64,000 nt of DNA, taken from Chryseosolibacter sp044507775. Its GTDB lineage: Bacteria > Bacteroidota > Bacteroidia > Cytophagales > Cyclobacteriaceae. The stretch lies in the NCBI GenBank assembly GCA_044507775.1, contig JBIQIY010000006.1, forward strand, positions 1-64,000, read 5' to 3'. Made by a program: the position numbers and the translations under genes. This document shows positions 28,890-35,927 of this stretch, in pieces. How positions within the stretch are numbered: position 1 is the stretch's first letter; each line of letters starts with the position of its first letter. The notes below the pieces were generated by a model. It had not been told where the DNA came from, searched no databases, and was given only the letters and a program-made list of their open reading frames with translations.

Positions 28890-29078
28890 AGTCCAGACTG
28901 ATATGTGAAGTTGTGCCATCAATTGCCTTCCGCTCTAGCTGGATGATCGCAAATTTTCTTGCTGTCAATTGCTTTTCGCTCTAATGGATAAATTACAAAT
29001 GTCTTGCTGCCAATTGCCTCTTGCTTTAGCTGGATGGAGCTAGGATTGAGCAGAAGCATTTTTCTGGCTTTAGCCAAA

Positions 29079-29185
29079 AATCACACAGCCAGCGCTGAAA
29101 TTGAATGATGTTTGTTTGGGCAAAAGCCCATTGTGTGCTGGCTATTTTCTTTTAATCCTCCAGCTAAAGCTGGAGGCAATTGATG
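29079..29185 (+). repeat. REP-like unit, copy 2 of the 107-bp direct repeat
   Basis: Same length as the copy at 28783-28889, with two substitutions (GGGCAAAAGCCC in the inner loop and GCTGG for GCTGA). The terminal hairpin CCTCCAGCTAAAGCTGGAGG is at 29157-29176. The near identity suggests a recent duplication upstream of the RAYT gene. Confidence 0.8.
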
Positions 29186-29342
29186 TGCCCTGTTTCTCGA
29201 ATTTCGCTGGGAGACTCAAATAATTGTTAGGAAAACATTACAGCGACTACAAGAAGAACCAGATTAAATGGTCAATTCTTGCGCGAGCTCTTTCCTGTAA
29301 GCGATCTTGCTTTTAACTTTTGAAAAAACAAACCCTCTCTAT

Positions 29343-29804
29343 ATGCCATTTGTAAAGGTTTACATTCATTTTGTCTGGTCAACAAAAAACCGAGTTCCTT
29401 TTTTGAACACAGCGTCAGCAAGGAAGCAAACATGGCAGCACATAAAAGAAAATTCGATAAAGAAGAATATCTTCATCGATACAATAAATGGCTACGATGA
29501 TCACTGCCATTGCCTGATCTCCCTGGCTACAAATCAAACTATGGAGAAGATCATGCAATTGCTGAAGGGTGAATCTTCTTTCTGGATCAATAGTAATCAC
29601 TTGTGCCAGCAAAAGTTTGAGTGGCAGGATGAATATTTTGCTGTCTCGGTCTCTAGGTCCCATTTGAACGCTGTCAGAAATTACATCCGGAACCAGGAGA
29701 ATCACCACAAGGGCAAGTCTTTCCAGGAAGAATATGATAATTATCTTCGGGAATGGGGCTTTCAAAAATTCAAGGATGGCCCGATGGGAAATGAAAACAG
29801 TTGA
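29343..29804 (+). CDS. REP-associated tyrosine transposase (RAYT, IS200/IS605-like Y1 HUH)
   Basis: A 153-aa single-strand nuclease of the Y1 HUH family. PFVKVYIHFVWSTKNR opens the fold, DDHCHCLISL supplies the HxH (HUH) metal site near residue 60, and NYIRNQENHHKGKSFQEEY contains the catalytic tyrosine and the NQE-HH signature. ATG at 29343 is preferred to the upstream frame start at 29307, since family members begin at this methionine. Palindromic repeats with the same CCTCCAGCT core lie on both sides (28783-29185 and 29825-29852), as expected for a RAYT that mobilises REP elements rather than itself. The gene appears intact. Confidence 0.92.
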   Translation: MPFVKVYIHFVWSTKNRVPFLNTASARKQTWQHIKENSIKKNIFIDTINGYDDHCHCLISLATNQTMEKIMQLLKGESSFWINSNHLCQQKFEWQDEYFAVSVSRSHLNAVRNYIRNQENHHKGKSFQEEYDNYLREWGFQKFKDGPMGNENS

Positions 29805-29824
29805 TGAGTGGCTGTGCGCTATTC

Positions 29825-29852
29825 ATTGCCTCCAGCTAAAGCTGGAGGCAAT
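29825..29852. repeat. REP hairpin downstream of the RAYT gene
   Basis: Perfect palindrome with 13-bp arms, ATTGCCTCCAGCT and AGCTGGAGGCAAT, around AA. It contains the same core as the upstream repeats (28861, 29157) and is again followed by TGATGAG. A half copy (TTGCCTCCGGGC) follows at 29874-29885. It may also serve as a bidirectional terminator between the RAYT and pirin genes. Confidence 0.75.
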
Positions 29853-29900
29853 TGATGAGTAGTTAGAACATCAATTGCCTCCGGGCTTTTTTGCCATTCG

Positions 29901-30776
29901 TCAATATACAATCTGCTGTTCGGCAGATACTTCGCTGATGTGCTCCATTTTGCCGGCTCTATAGTCGGCGTACCACTGCCGGATGTCTTCCATGCTATCC
30001 GCAATGAACGGACCGTGAGAGACAATCTCGTGATGCTGCGGCTGCGCTGAGTACAGAACGAGATGTGCTCCTTCTTCTCCACCGGACAATCTCAGGTCGC
30101 TGTCTGCGCCCGGATCTCCGCGGTCGAGCCATCCAACCTGATCTGCTGTAAGCGGTTTGCCATCAGGCCCGACGTTGACCGTTCCATCGATCACATACAA
30201 GAACGTACTGAAATCCGCTGGAAGGACCCCCGTTATCGAGGCACCCGGCTGCAGCGTGATCACGGCAATGACAAGCGGTGTATGGTTCAGGATCGGTGAA
30301 GTGAGCCCCGCGAATGTTCCACTGTAAACTTTAACAGTTGCTCCGTCGGCCGACATACCGGGAACATGCTCCGCTTTCAGGCGCTGAACGCGCGGCGTTG
30401 CACGCCTGTCATTTTTCGGAAGATTCAACCAAAGCTGCAGCAGTCGCATCCTCGTGGGCTCCGAAATGGTCTCGGTATGCACGATGCCGCTCCCCGCAGT
30501 CATCATCTCAAAGTCTCCTGACTTCATCGCGTGCTCGCCTTCCCCGAACTCACCCTGGAGTAGCAGGGATACTGTTTCAAATCCCGCATGGGGATGGGGA
30601 CCGCCTACGGGTATGTTGTCGGTTTTCTCGAGCTTATCGTCCATCAACATAATGAACGGATCACTCTGCGAAAAATCAACCCCGATAACCGGACTCGCTG
30701 TATGCCCTTTGCCCAGAAAGCCCGGGCTCGGTATCGGCTTGTAAACGGTCGTCAGCTTCCTTTCTATACTATTCAT
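29901..30776 (-). CDS. Pirin family protein
   Basis: A 291-aa bicupin. The N-terminal cupin contains GGPHPHAGFETVSLLLQGE near residues 58-76 and SGIVHTE near 96-102, giving the histidines and glutamate that bind the single metal. The second cupin has DFSTFLYVIDGTV near 183-195. Bacterial pirins of this type include quercetinase-like dioxygenases and redox-sensing proteins. It starts 9 bp after the DoxX-like gene stops, so the two form an operon next to a divergent HxlR regulator, a common arrangement in response to electrophiles or quinones. Confidence 0.92.
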   Translation of the reverse strand: MNSIERKLTTVYKPIPSPGFLGKGHTASPVIGVDFSQSDPFIMLMDDKLEKTDNIPVGGPHPHAGFETVSLLLQGEFGEGEHAMKSGDFEMMTAGSGIVHTETISEPTRMRLLQLWLNLPKNDRRATPRVQRLKAEHVPGMSADGATVKVYSGTFAGLTSPILNHTPLVIAVITLQPGASITGVLPADFSTFLYVIDGTVNVGPDGKPLTADQVGWLDRGDPGADSDLRLSGGEEGAHLVLYSAQPQHHEIVSHGPFIADSMEDIRQWYADYRAGKMEHISEVSAEQQIVY

Positions 30777-30785
30777 ATTTCCTCC

Positions 30786-31229
30786 TTATTTAGTGCCCGC
30801 AACGGCATGTGAACTTTCGTGTCTCGCTGAAATCGGCGCCTTGCGTATTCTTCCCCATACTACCACTCCGGCAAGCAGTCCCAGTACTACATTGGTACCG
30901 ATCGCGCTGTACTCACCCCTTGAGAGGTGAAAGATCATCGCGAGTACCATGATCAATGCCAGGCCGGCGGCAGCTAATGTTGTGAGCCGTGGCTGGATCC
31001 TGAGTGCAGCGGGTAAAAGTAAGCCCAGTCCCGCCGCCAGCTCGCTAATACCGATGAACCTCAACAGTACAGGCATATCGCCCGCCAGGGGCATTGTCTT
31101 GTTCAACTCCGCGATGGGCGTCAGTGTTTTCATGTAGCCGATCATCAGAAACATCCCTGCGAGCAGGATTTGCACGATCCATAAACTGACATGCCAGCCT
31201 TTCGATCTTTTAACGTGTTTTGTTGTCAT
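30786..31229 (-). CDS. DoxX family membrane protein
   Basis: A 147-aa protein with four hydrophobic segments. The pattern SLWIVQILLAGMFLMIGYMK, then RFIGISELAAGLGLLLPAAL, is typical of DoxX/DoxX-like proteins, which accompany oxidative-stress and thiol genes. The ATG at 31229 is preferred to an in-frame GTG at 31256. It is the first gene of an operon with the pirin gene and is divergent from the HxlR gene. Confidence 0.85.
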   Translation of the reverse strand: MTTKHVKRSKGWHVSLWIVQILLAGMFLMIGYMKTLTPIAELNKTMPLAGDMPVLLRFIGISELAAGLGLLLPAALRIQPRLTTLAAAGLALIMVLAMIFHLSRGEYSAIGTNVVLGLLAGVVVWGRIRKAPISARHESSHAVAGTK

Positions 31230-31278
31230 CTTGATTTGTTTTTTTGTTGATAACACAAAACTGCGTATTTTTGATTAC

Positions 31279-31317
31279 CAAAAGTAAGCACTTTACTAAA
31301 GGTAAGTAGTTACCTTT
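31279..31317. promoter_or_regulatory. Divergent promoter with tandem HxlR operator candidates
   Basis: AAAGGTAA-GTAG-TTACCTTT (31298-31317) is a perfect 8-bp-arm inverted repeat. A weaker copy, AGTAA-GCACT-TTACT, lies at 31283-31297 immediately beside it. On the minus strand TACTTTTG (31286-31279) matches the Bacteroidota -7 element TAnnTTTG for the doxX-pirin operon. The HxlR gene starts 22 bp beyond the strong palindrome, so binding would control both directions. Confidence 0.6.
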
Positions 31318-31339
31318 TTGTAAGCATTAACCGCGAATT

Positions 31340-31732
31340 ATGGCGAAAGAAAAGATTCAATCAGAGCACAACGAGACGCAGTGCCAGGCGCAACTAAGCG
31401 CGATTGGCGACGCCCTGTACTCCATTGGTGGAAAGTGGAAGCTGCGGGTGATCATCGCGCTCATGCATGGAAGGAGCCGTTTTAACGTGCTCCAGCGTAC
31501 GATCGAGGGCATCTCCTCCAAAGTCCTGGCTTCGGAGTTAAAAGACCTCGAACTAAACGGGTTCATCAGGCGCCGTGTATACACGGAGACGCCTGTCGTC
31601 GTTGAGTATGAACTGACGGACTATGCCCTATCAGTTCGGCCTGTCCTCAACGCGCTGGCAAAATGGGGTGCCCGGCACAGGAAAAAAATCCGCCTTCAGA
31701 TGAAGCAGGAGTTTGAAGCGAGCCAGAAATAA
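31340..31732 (+). CDS. HxlR-family transcriptional regulator
   Basis: A 130-aa winged-helix protein. DALYSIGGKWKLRVIIAL, followed by RSRFNVLQRTIEGISSKVL and a wing ending VVVEYELTDYA, is the HxlR signature. A cysteine (Cys14, in ETQCQAQL) lies just before the domain, as in redox- or aldehyde-sensing members, though its role is inferred. It is divergent from doxX-pirin and probably represses that operon through the palindromes at 31283-31317. Confidence 0.92.
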   Translation: MAKEKIQSEHNETQCQAQLSAIGDALYSIGGKWKLRVIIALMHGRSRFNVLQRTIEGISSKVLASELKDLELNGFIRRRVYTETPVVVEYELTDYALSVRPVLNALAKWGARHRKKIRLQMKQEFEASQK

Positions 31733-31742
31733 AAAGACGGTC

Positions 31743-32216
31743 TCAGACGAATCTGAATACGCTCAATACAACGATCGTGAAGAATATTAGGAGCTGAAGG
31801 GAAATAAACCGACGTGTCTGTGCCTGCAAAGAAGATATCTCTGTGGCATCCGCTCCGGCGCCCTTGCGCTCGATCAAGGCCTGCACCTTCATGGCAGAGC
31901 TTCTGCCCTGGGTGAATCCGTTTACAAAGATCAGGACGATCATACCGAGTTTTATTTGAAACCAAAGAAGCTGGACATATGACCACTCGGCGATTGCCAG
32001 CATGCCCAGGCCCGCCAATAACAAGACGAGCATGCTCGCGGCACCGGCGACGAAGAATCCCCGAATAATTGCAAATGAGGCAATCCCTTTTTCAGGATCC
32101 TGTTGATAAAGCTTCCAAAATTGATTGTAGGCTATGAAGTTAGCCACTGTGATTCCGATTCCAACAATGAAGGCAAGGATGTGAAGTGTCTTGAGTACGA
32201 GATAGAGGGTGTCCAT
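31743..32216 (-). CDS. DUF2269-like membrane protein
   Basis: A 157-aa protein with four hydrophobic segments. LYLVLKTLHILAFIVGIGI at the N-terminus and the later FQIKLGMIVLIFVNGF recall DUF2269 and related CopD-like small membrane proteins; no conserved metal ligands are visible. The ATG at 32216 is preferred to a TTG at 32240. It is convergent with the HxlR gene (10-bp gap). The upstream region contains a nested inverted repeat (32221-32280). Function unknown. Confidence 0.7.
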   Translation of the reverse strand: MDTLYLVLKTLHILAFIVGIGITVANFIAYNQFWKLYQQDPEKGIASFAIIRGFFVAGAASMLVLLLAGLGMLAIAEWSYVQLLWFQIKLGMIVLIFVNGFTQGRSSAMKVQALIERKGAGADATEISSLQAQTRRFISLQLLIFFTIVVLSVFRFV

Positions 32217-32220
32217 GTTC

Positions 32221-32280
32221 CGTAAGTTGATGGTTAACAATCATTCAGCCGGTCGGTTTCGACCGGATATTCTACTTACG
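32221..32280. promoter_or_regulatory. Nested inverted repeat upstream of the DUF2269-like gene
   Basis: Outer arms CGTAAGT (32221-32227) and ACTTACG (32274-32280) enclose an inner perfect hairpin CCGGTCG-GTTT-CGACCGG (32249-32266). It begins 5 bp upstream of the ATG at 32216, so it would lie in the leader or promoter. It could be an operator or a leader structure; no -7 element was recognised. Confidence 0.4.
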
Positions 32281-32346
32281 TAATAATGATGTTTTGCGTT
32301 TCGCGGATGGCCGTGCGATGACCTGTGGAAACGAAAAAACGGCGAT

Positions 32347-32931
32347 CTAATCCTTTAGCCGTGTGGCAAACAGATAATGTTGCTGCCAGTAGCCGGAATC
32401 CAATAGCGTTGAAATTGAAACGCCACGCGAAGTCGATGTGTGGATGAATTTATTGTCGCCCAGATAAATACCGGAATGCGTAATGAGTTCGCGTTTTCGA
32501 TAGGTAGAGTGAAAGAATACCAGGTCACCCCTTCTCAAATCTTCATCGGGATAAATGATGGTACCATACCTGCCCTGATCGTGTGACGAGCGGGGTATAT
32601 CGACGCCAAATTTCGCATGTGCCAGTTTGACCAGTCCGGAGCAATCGAGGCCCGCGGGCGAATATCCTCCCATGGCATGACGAGTACCTAATAACGATTC
32701 GGCATAGTTAATAACACCTTCGATATCGTAGTCGGGGTTATCTATTTTTTTTTCGACACCGCCCTTTTTGAATGCTTCGATCCTTTCATGCAATTGTGGA
32801 TTGTCCGAGTAGAGATGCGAAGAAGTCAGACGCTTCGGGTAAGGATCGCGACGAATATTTGCCGCTACCTGTATAACGATGAGTATACCGGCCAGGTACA
32901 GAATAATCGCCCTCTTGTTTCTTGTCGTCAT
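32347..32931 (-). CDS. NlpC/P60 (C40) family peptidase
   Basis: A 194-aa protein with an N-terminal membrane segment (about residues 8-24) and a C-terminal NlpC/P60 domain. The catalytic cysteine is in YSPAGLDCSGLVKLAH, the histidine in LITHSGIYLGDNKFIHTS, and IPRSSHDQ and GDLVFFHS match the family. Such enzymes cut the gamma-D-Glu-diaminopimelate bond of stem peptides in the periplasm. The basic stretch before the domain may position it near the wall. It appears to be a single-gene unit. Confidence 0.92.
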   Translation of the reverse strand: MTTRNKRAIILYLAGILIVIQVAANIRRDPYPKRLTSSHLYSDNPQLHERIEAFKKGGVEKKIDNPDYDIEGVINYAESLLGTRHAMGGYSPAGLDCSGLVKLAHAKFGVDIPRSSHDQGRYGTIIYPDEDLRRGDLVFFHSTYRKRELITHSGIYLGDNKFIHTSTSRGVSISTLLDSGYWQQHYLFATRLKD

Positions 32932-33062
32932 TGTCCTGCGTCCTTTGTTTAAACGAAAAGAATGACAACATTCTGCAACCGAAAGTTCACCTGTGTCATC
33001 TGCGTCGGTGAATTACCTTCCGCGGCGACGGAATGCGATGAATAGCTGCTATAAATCGAGGG

Positions 33063-33479
33063 TTACCCCACTTTCATTCCGGCCATCGCCAGGACCTTTT
33101 TGTATTCACGCTCCTTAACCGCTCCCACCGACAACCGTGACAGACGAACGAGATCCATATCGCCCAGCGCTGGCTCGGCCTTGACTTGCGCGAGTGTTAC
33201 AGGTTTCGGCAACGGCTTCACGGGTTTGATATCGACCGCCACCCAGTTTGCATCCTTCGTCGTCGGATCCTGATAAGCTTCTTTGACTACTTCGGCGATG
33301 CCAACGATTGCCAGTCCCTCATTGCTGTGATAGAACAGCACGCGGTCGCCCTTCTTCATGGCCCGGAGATTATTACGCGCTCCATAGTTGCGCACGCCAT
33401 CCCAAAACGTTTTCCCATCCTTAACAAACTGCTCCCAACTGTATTTGAAGGGTTCGGATTTTACAAGCCAGTATTTCAT
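33063..33479 (-). CDS. EVE domain protein
   Basis: A 138-aa single-domain protein. MKYWLVKSEPFKYSWEQF, WDGVRNYGARNNLRAMKKGD and VLFYHSNEGLAIVGIAEVVK are textbook EVE (PUA-like) motifs. EVE proteins bind modified bases in DNA or RNA, and the aromatic cage residues appear present. The ATG at 33479 is chosen because the family starts exactly here. Its 5' side faces the G-rich array at 33530-33697. Confidence 0.93.
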   Translation of the reverse strand: MKYWLVKSEPFKYSWEQFVKDGKTFWDGVRNYGARNNLRAMKKGDRVLFYHSNEGLAIVGIAEVVKEAYQDPTTKDANWVAVDIKPVKPLPKPVTLAQVKAEPALGDMDLVRLSRLSVGAVKEREYKKVLAMAGMKVG

Positions 33480-33529
33480 CTCATCAAAATGTTCGATCAA
33501 TCGCGCGAAGATAGAAAGAAAAGGAAATG

Positions 33530-33697
33530 GGGTGTAAGGGTATAGGGATATAGGGATATAAGGGTATAGGGGTGTAAGGGTATAAGGAGTGTCGGAGGTC
33601 AGCGTATCCTCTATTCCCCTATCCCCCTATTTCCCTTATATCCCTATCCCCCCTATTCCCCTTATATCCCTATCCCCCCTATTCCCCTTGTATCCTC
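33530..33697. repeat. Mirrored G-rich/C-rich low-complexity array
   Basis: 33530-33587 is a series of GGG/GGGG runs separated by ATATA, TATA, ATATAA or TGTAA. 33606-33697 is the complementary type, with CCCTTATATCCCTATCCCCC repeated at a spacing of about 27 bp. The halves can pair into a long imperfect hairpin, or each can form a G-quadruplex (loops of 4-6 nt on the plus strand in the left half). It ends 19 bp before the ATG of the gene at 33717. Confidence 0.75.
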
Positions 33698-33716
33698 CAT
33701 TCACTATCTTTCCCCC

Positions 33717-34544
33717 ATGCTCATCAACCCCGAACCTCTCCACCACTGGATTAACAATTTTTACGGCTATGGCTCGTGGCATGCGCCCGTGTGGTTTGTT
33801 GCACACGAAGAGGGCGGCGGCGACCTGCCGGAAGAAGTGGCGGAAAAGCTGGACTACTTTTACACCGAACATTCGGCTGAAAAGAATAATCCCGTGCTTT
33901 GTAATATCCGTGAACTCTATCGCCGTGTAGCCGTCAGGTGGGATGGGCCCAAGGCTGGTTTATTTCAAAACTTCGCCGAATTCAGGTTTGGTAACAATGC
34001 AACGCTGCACGGTGTCTGGAAGAATCTTATCGCATTCTCCCATGGCTACGCGAATGAGAAGCTCCCGGATCTGTTGCAGTACCAACAGAACGTCTTTGCG
34101 TCACAGGACGCAGGAAGGGAGGCGCTTGTCCGCTTGTATCCCCTTCCGGCTCCACACAACCACGGGTGGTATTACAGTTGGCTTGACCTTCCTCAATTTC
34201 CTTTTCTCAAGAGCCGCCAGCTGTACCAGACCCATGTTTTTCCTCATCGCATAAAGGGTTTGGTGGATAGCATTCGCGAATACAGTCCTGAGGTTGTCCT
34301 GATGTACGGGATGGAGAACATCAACATGCTTAAGGCGTCCATCCAGGAAGCATTTCCCTCTGTTAAATTCAATATGATGAAAGCCATAAAACAAAAGATA
34401 CCGCAGCATCATGTTGCAGATGTCGAGGGCACGATCCTGCTGATCACAACGCAGATTCCAGCCCTCCGACATGGGCGGGTTGAAACCGGATTTGAGTGGA
34501 ATGAGTTTGGAAAAATAACACGTGGATATCGCCCTTGCGCATAG
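33717..34544 (+). CDS. Unrecognised 275-aa protein (possibly UDG-like fold)
   Basis: A soluble 275-aa protein without signal peptide or TM segment. The early motif VWFVAHEEGGGDL after WHAP, LYPLPAPHNHGWYY in the middle, and a late VVLMYGMENINML strand loosely recall the alpha/beta arrangement of uracil-DNA-glycosylase-like proteins, but none of the catalytic UDG motifs can be assigned with confidence. Codon use looks like its neighbours. The last codons and stop (34537-34544) fall at the edge of a composite repeat, so the C-terminus may have been reshaped by repeat insertion. I do not recognise a definite function. Confidence 0.65.
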   Translation: MLINPEPLHHWINNFYGYGSWHAPVWFVAHEEGGGDLPEEVAEKLDYFYTEHSAEKNNPVLCNIRELYRRVAVRWDGPKAGLFQNFAEFRFGNNATLHGVWKNLIAFSHGYANEKLPDLLQYQQNVFASQDAGREALVRLYPLPAPHNHGWYYSWLDLPQFPFLKSRQLYQTHVFPHRIKGLVDSIREYSPEVVLMYGMENINMLKASIQEAFPSVKFNMMKAIKQKIPQHHVADVEGTILLITTQIPALRHGRVETGFEWNEFGKITRGYRPCA

Positions 34545-34960
34545 GTCGCTGCCATATAAGGCCATCCCTAACGGGATTAAATAAAAAATATAGGGCATCA
34601 TTTTTCTACCATACGGTCATCCCTAACGGGATTCAGTCTCGACTAACTCTGACATTCTGATTACTGAATCGCGTGAGAGATGACACCATTGTAGTCACAA
34701 TCTTATTATAGTCCAGAAGGGACAATCTCATTTAGTGCGTGTGGTGCAATCTATTTGGAGTGCGTTAGGGTGATCTGATTGTAGTCCTGTTAGGGACGAG
34801 CTTATTATAGTCCTGCTAGGGACGATCCTATGAGTAGGGCGGGGTAAAGCTTGCGAAACCCCGCCCCGAGGGCATCAAAACCAAGTCCGTAGCGACGGCC
34901 CTTATACGGCAACACTCGTGATCTCTACCAGGTGGTTGTACTGCATCTGATAACCCATCA
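34537..34960 (+). repeat. Composite palindromic repeat, copy 1
   Basis: It shares order and sequence with 42286-42731: hairpins ATCCCTAACGGGAT at 34564-34577 and 34619-34632; the common text TTCTACCATACGGT; several hairpins of the AGTCC-N4-GGGAC type; and a large hairpin GGGCGGGGT (34837-34845) / ACCCCGCCC (34858-34866) with the loop core AAGCTTGCGAA. The right end is ATCTGATAAcccATCA. It occupies most of the gap 34545-35113, which holds no convincing gene. Confidence 0.75.
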
Positions 34961-35064
34961 AATTCATGGTCGATTCATTCTTCCACGACATCCATGCACC
35001 TGTCCCTGAGAATCATTCGCGCCAGGCAGTTACCATTTTGTGCATTCCTTCCATATCTTTTTTC

Positions 35065-35094
35065 TTGTCCGCTACCCCCAACCTCTTATCTTTG
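35065..35094 (+). promoter_or_regulatory. Bacteroidota-type promoter of the MBL-fold gene
   Basis: TTG at 35065-35067 and TATCTTTG at 35087-35094 are separated by 19 bp, a full match to the Bacteroidota consensus. The expected start of transcription is about 12 bp before the ATG at 35114, giving a very short leader without a Shine-Dalgarno site. Confidence 0.6.
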
Positions 35095-35113
35095 GTATGC
35101 AAACTCAAGGCGT

Positions 35114-35866
35114 ATGAAAACCATTCTTTCGATTCTCACATTTTTGACTGCTATCATTGCTGCTGCTCAAAAGCCGGCCGCTGACAAGATTGAAACGTCA
35201 AAAGGTCCCCTGACCATTCAGCCCCTCAACCACGCCACCCTTTCCCTGACCTGGCAAGGGAAAACGATTTATGTTGATCCCTTCGGCGGAGCAAAAGTTT
35301 TCGAGGGCATCGCTGCGCCGGACCTGATCCTGATCACAGATATTCACGGCGACCACTTCAACCCTGAGACGCTTGAAGCAATCGACGCATCCCGGGCGAC
35401 ATTCGTTGTTCCCAAGGCCGTAGCAGATAAGCTACCGGATAATTTCAAAGCCAGGGCTGTCGTTCTGGGAAATGGACAGAGCAAGTCGCTGCTAAACATT
35501 TCCATTGCGGCAATTCCAATGTATAACCTTCCGGAGTCGGCTGATTCACGCCATACCAAAGGCCGTGGAAACGGATATGTCCTCACATTTGGTAACAAGA
35601 AGTTGTACATATCCGGTGATACGTCGGGGATTCCTGAAATGCGGGCGCTCAAAGACATCGATATCGCTTTTGTCTGCATGAACCTCCCCTATACCATGGA
35701 CGTAAAGGAAGCCGCTCAGGCGGTGCTGGACTTCAAGCCGAAGGTCGTCTATCCTTACCACTATCGCGGACAAAACGGTCTTAGCGACACCGAAGCGTTC
35801 AAAAACCTTGTCAATGAAAAGAACAAGAACATCGACGTCAGGTTGCGCGATTGGTACGCGCAATAA
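35114..35866 (+). CDS. MBL-fold metal-dependent hydrolase (UlaG-like), exported
   Basis: A 250-aa protein with a signal peptide (about residues 1-18, ending AAAQ). The body is a metallo-beta-lactamase fold of the UlaG/YtxG-type: NHATLSLTWQGKTIYVDPFGG, the metal motif DIHGDHF, the strand YISGDTSGIPEM with a ligand aspartate, and VVYPYHYRGQ for the last histidine. ATG at 35114 is chosen over the longer frame from 34994 because it begins the signal peptide and lies just after a good promoter. The substrate is unknown. Confidence 0.9.
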   Translation: MKTILSILTFLTAIIAAAQKPAADKIETSKGPLTIQPLNHATLSLTWQGKTIYVDPFGGAKVFEGIAAPDLILITDIHGDHFNPETLEAIDASRATFVVPKAVADKLPDNFKARAVVLGNGQSKSLLNISIAAIPMYNLPESADSRHTKGRGNGYVLTFGNKKLYISGDTSGIPEMRALKDIDIAFVCMNLPYTMDVKEAAQAVLDFKPKVVYPYHYRGQNGLSDTEAFKNLVNEKNKNIDVRLRDWYAQ

Positions 35867-35927
35867 CAACACGCGATTTTTATTCTTGTTTCAATGAATT
35901 TGTTGGATTTTCAGTTGCGGTCTTGAT

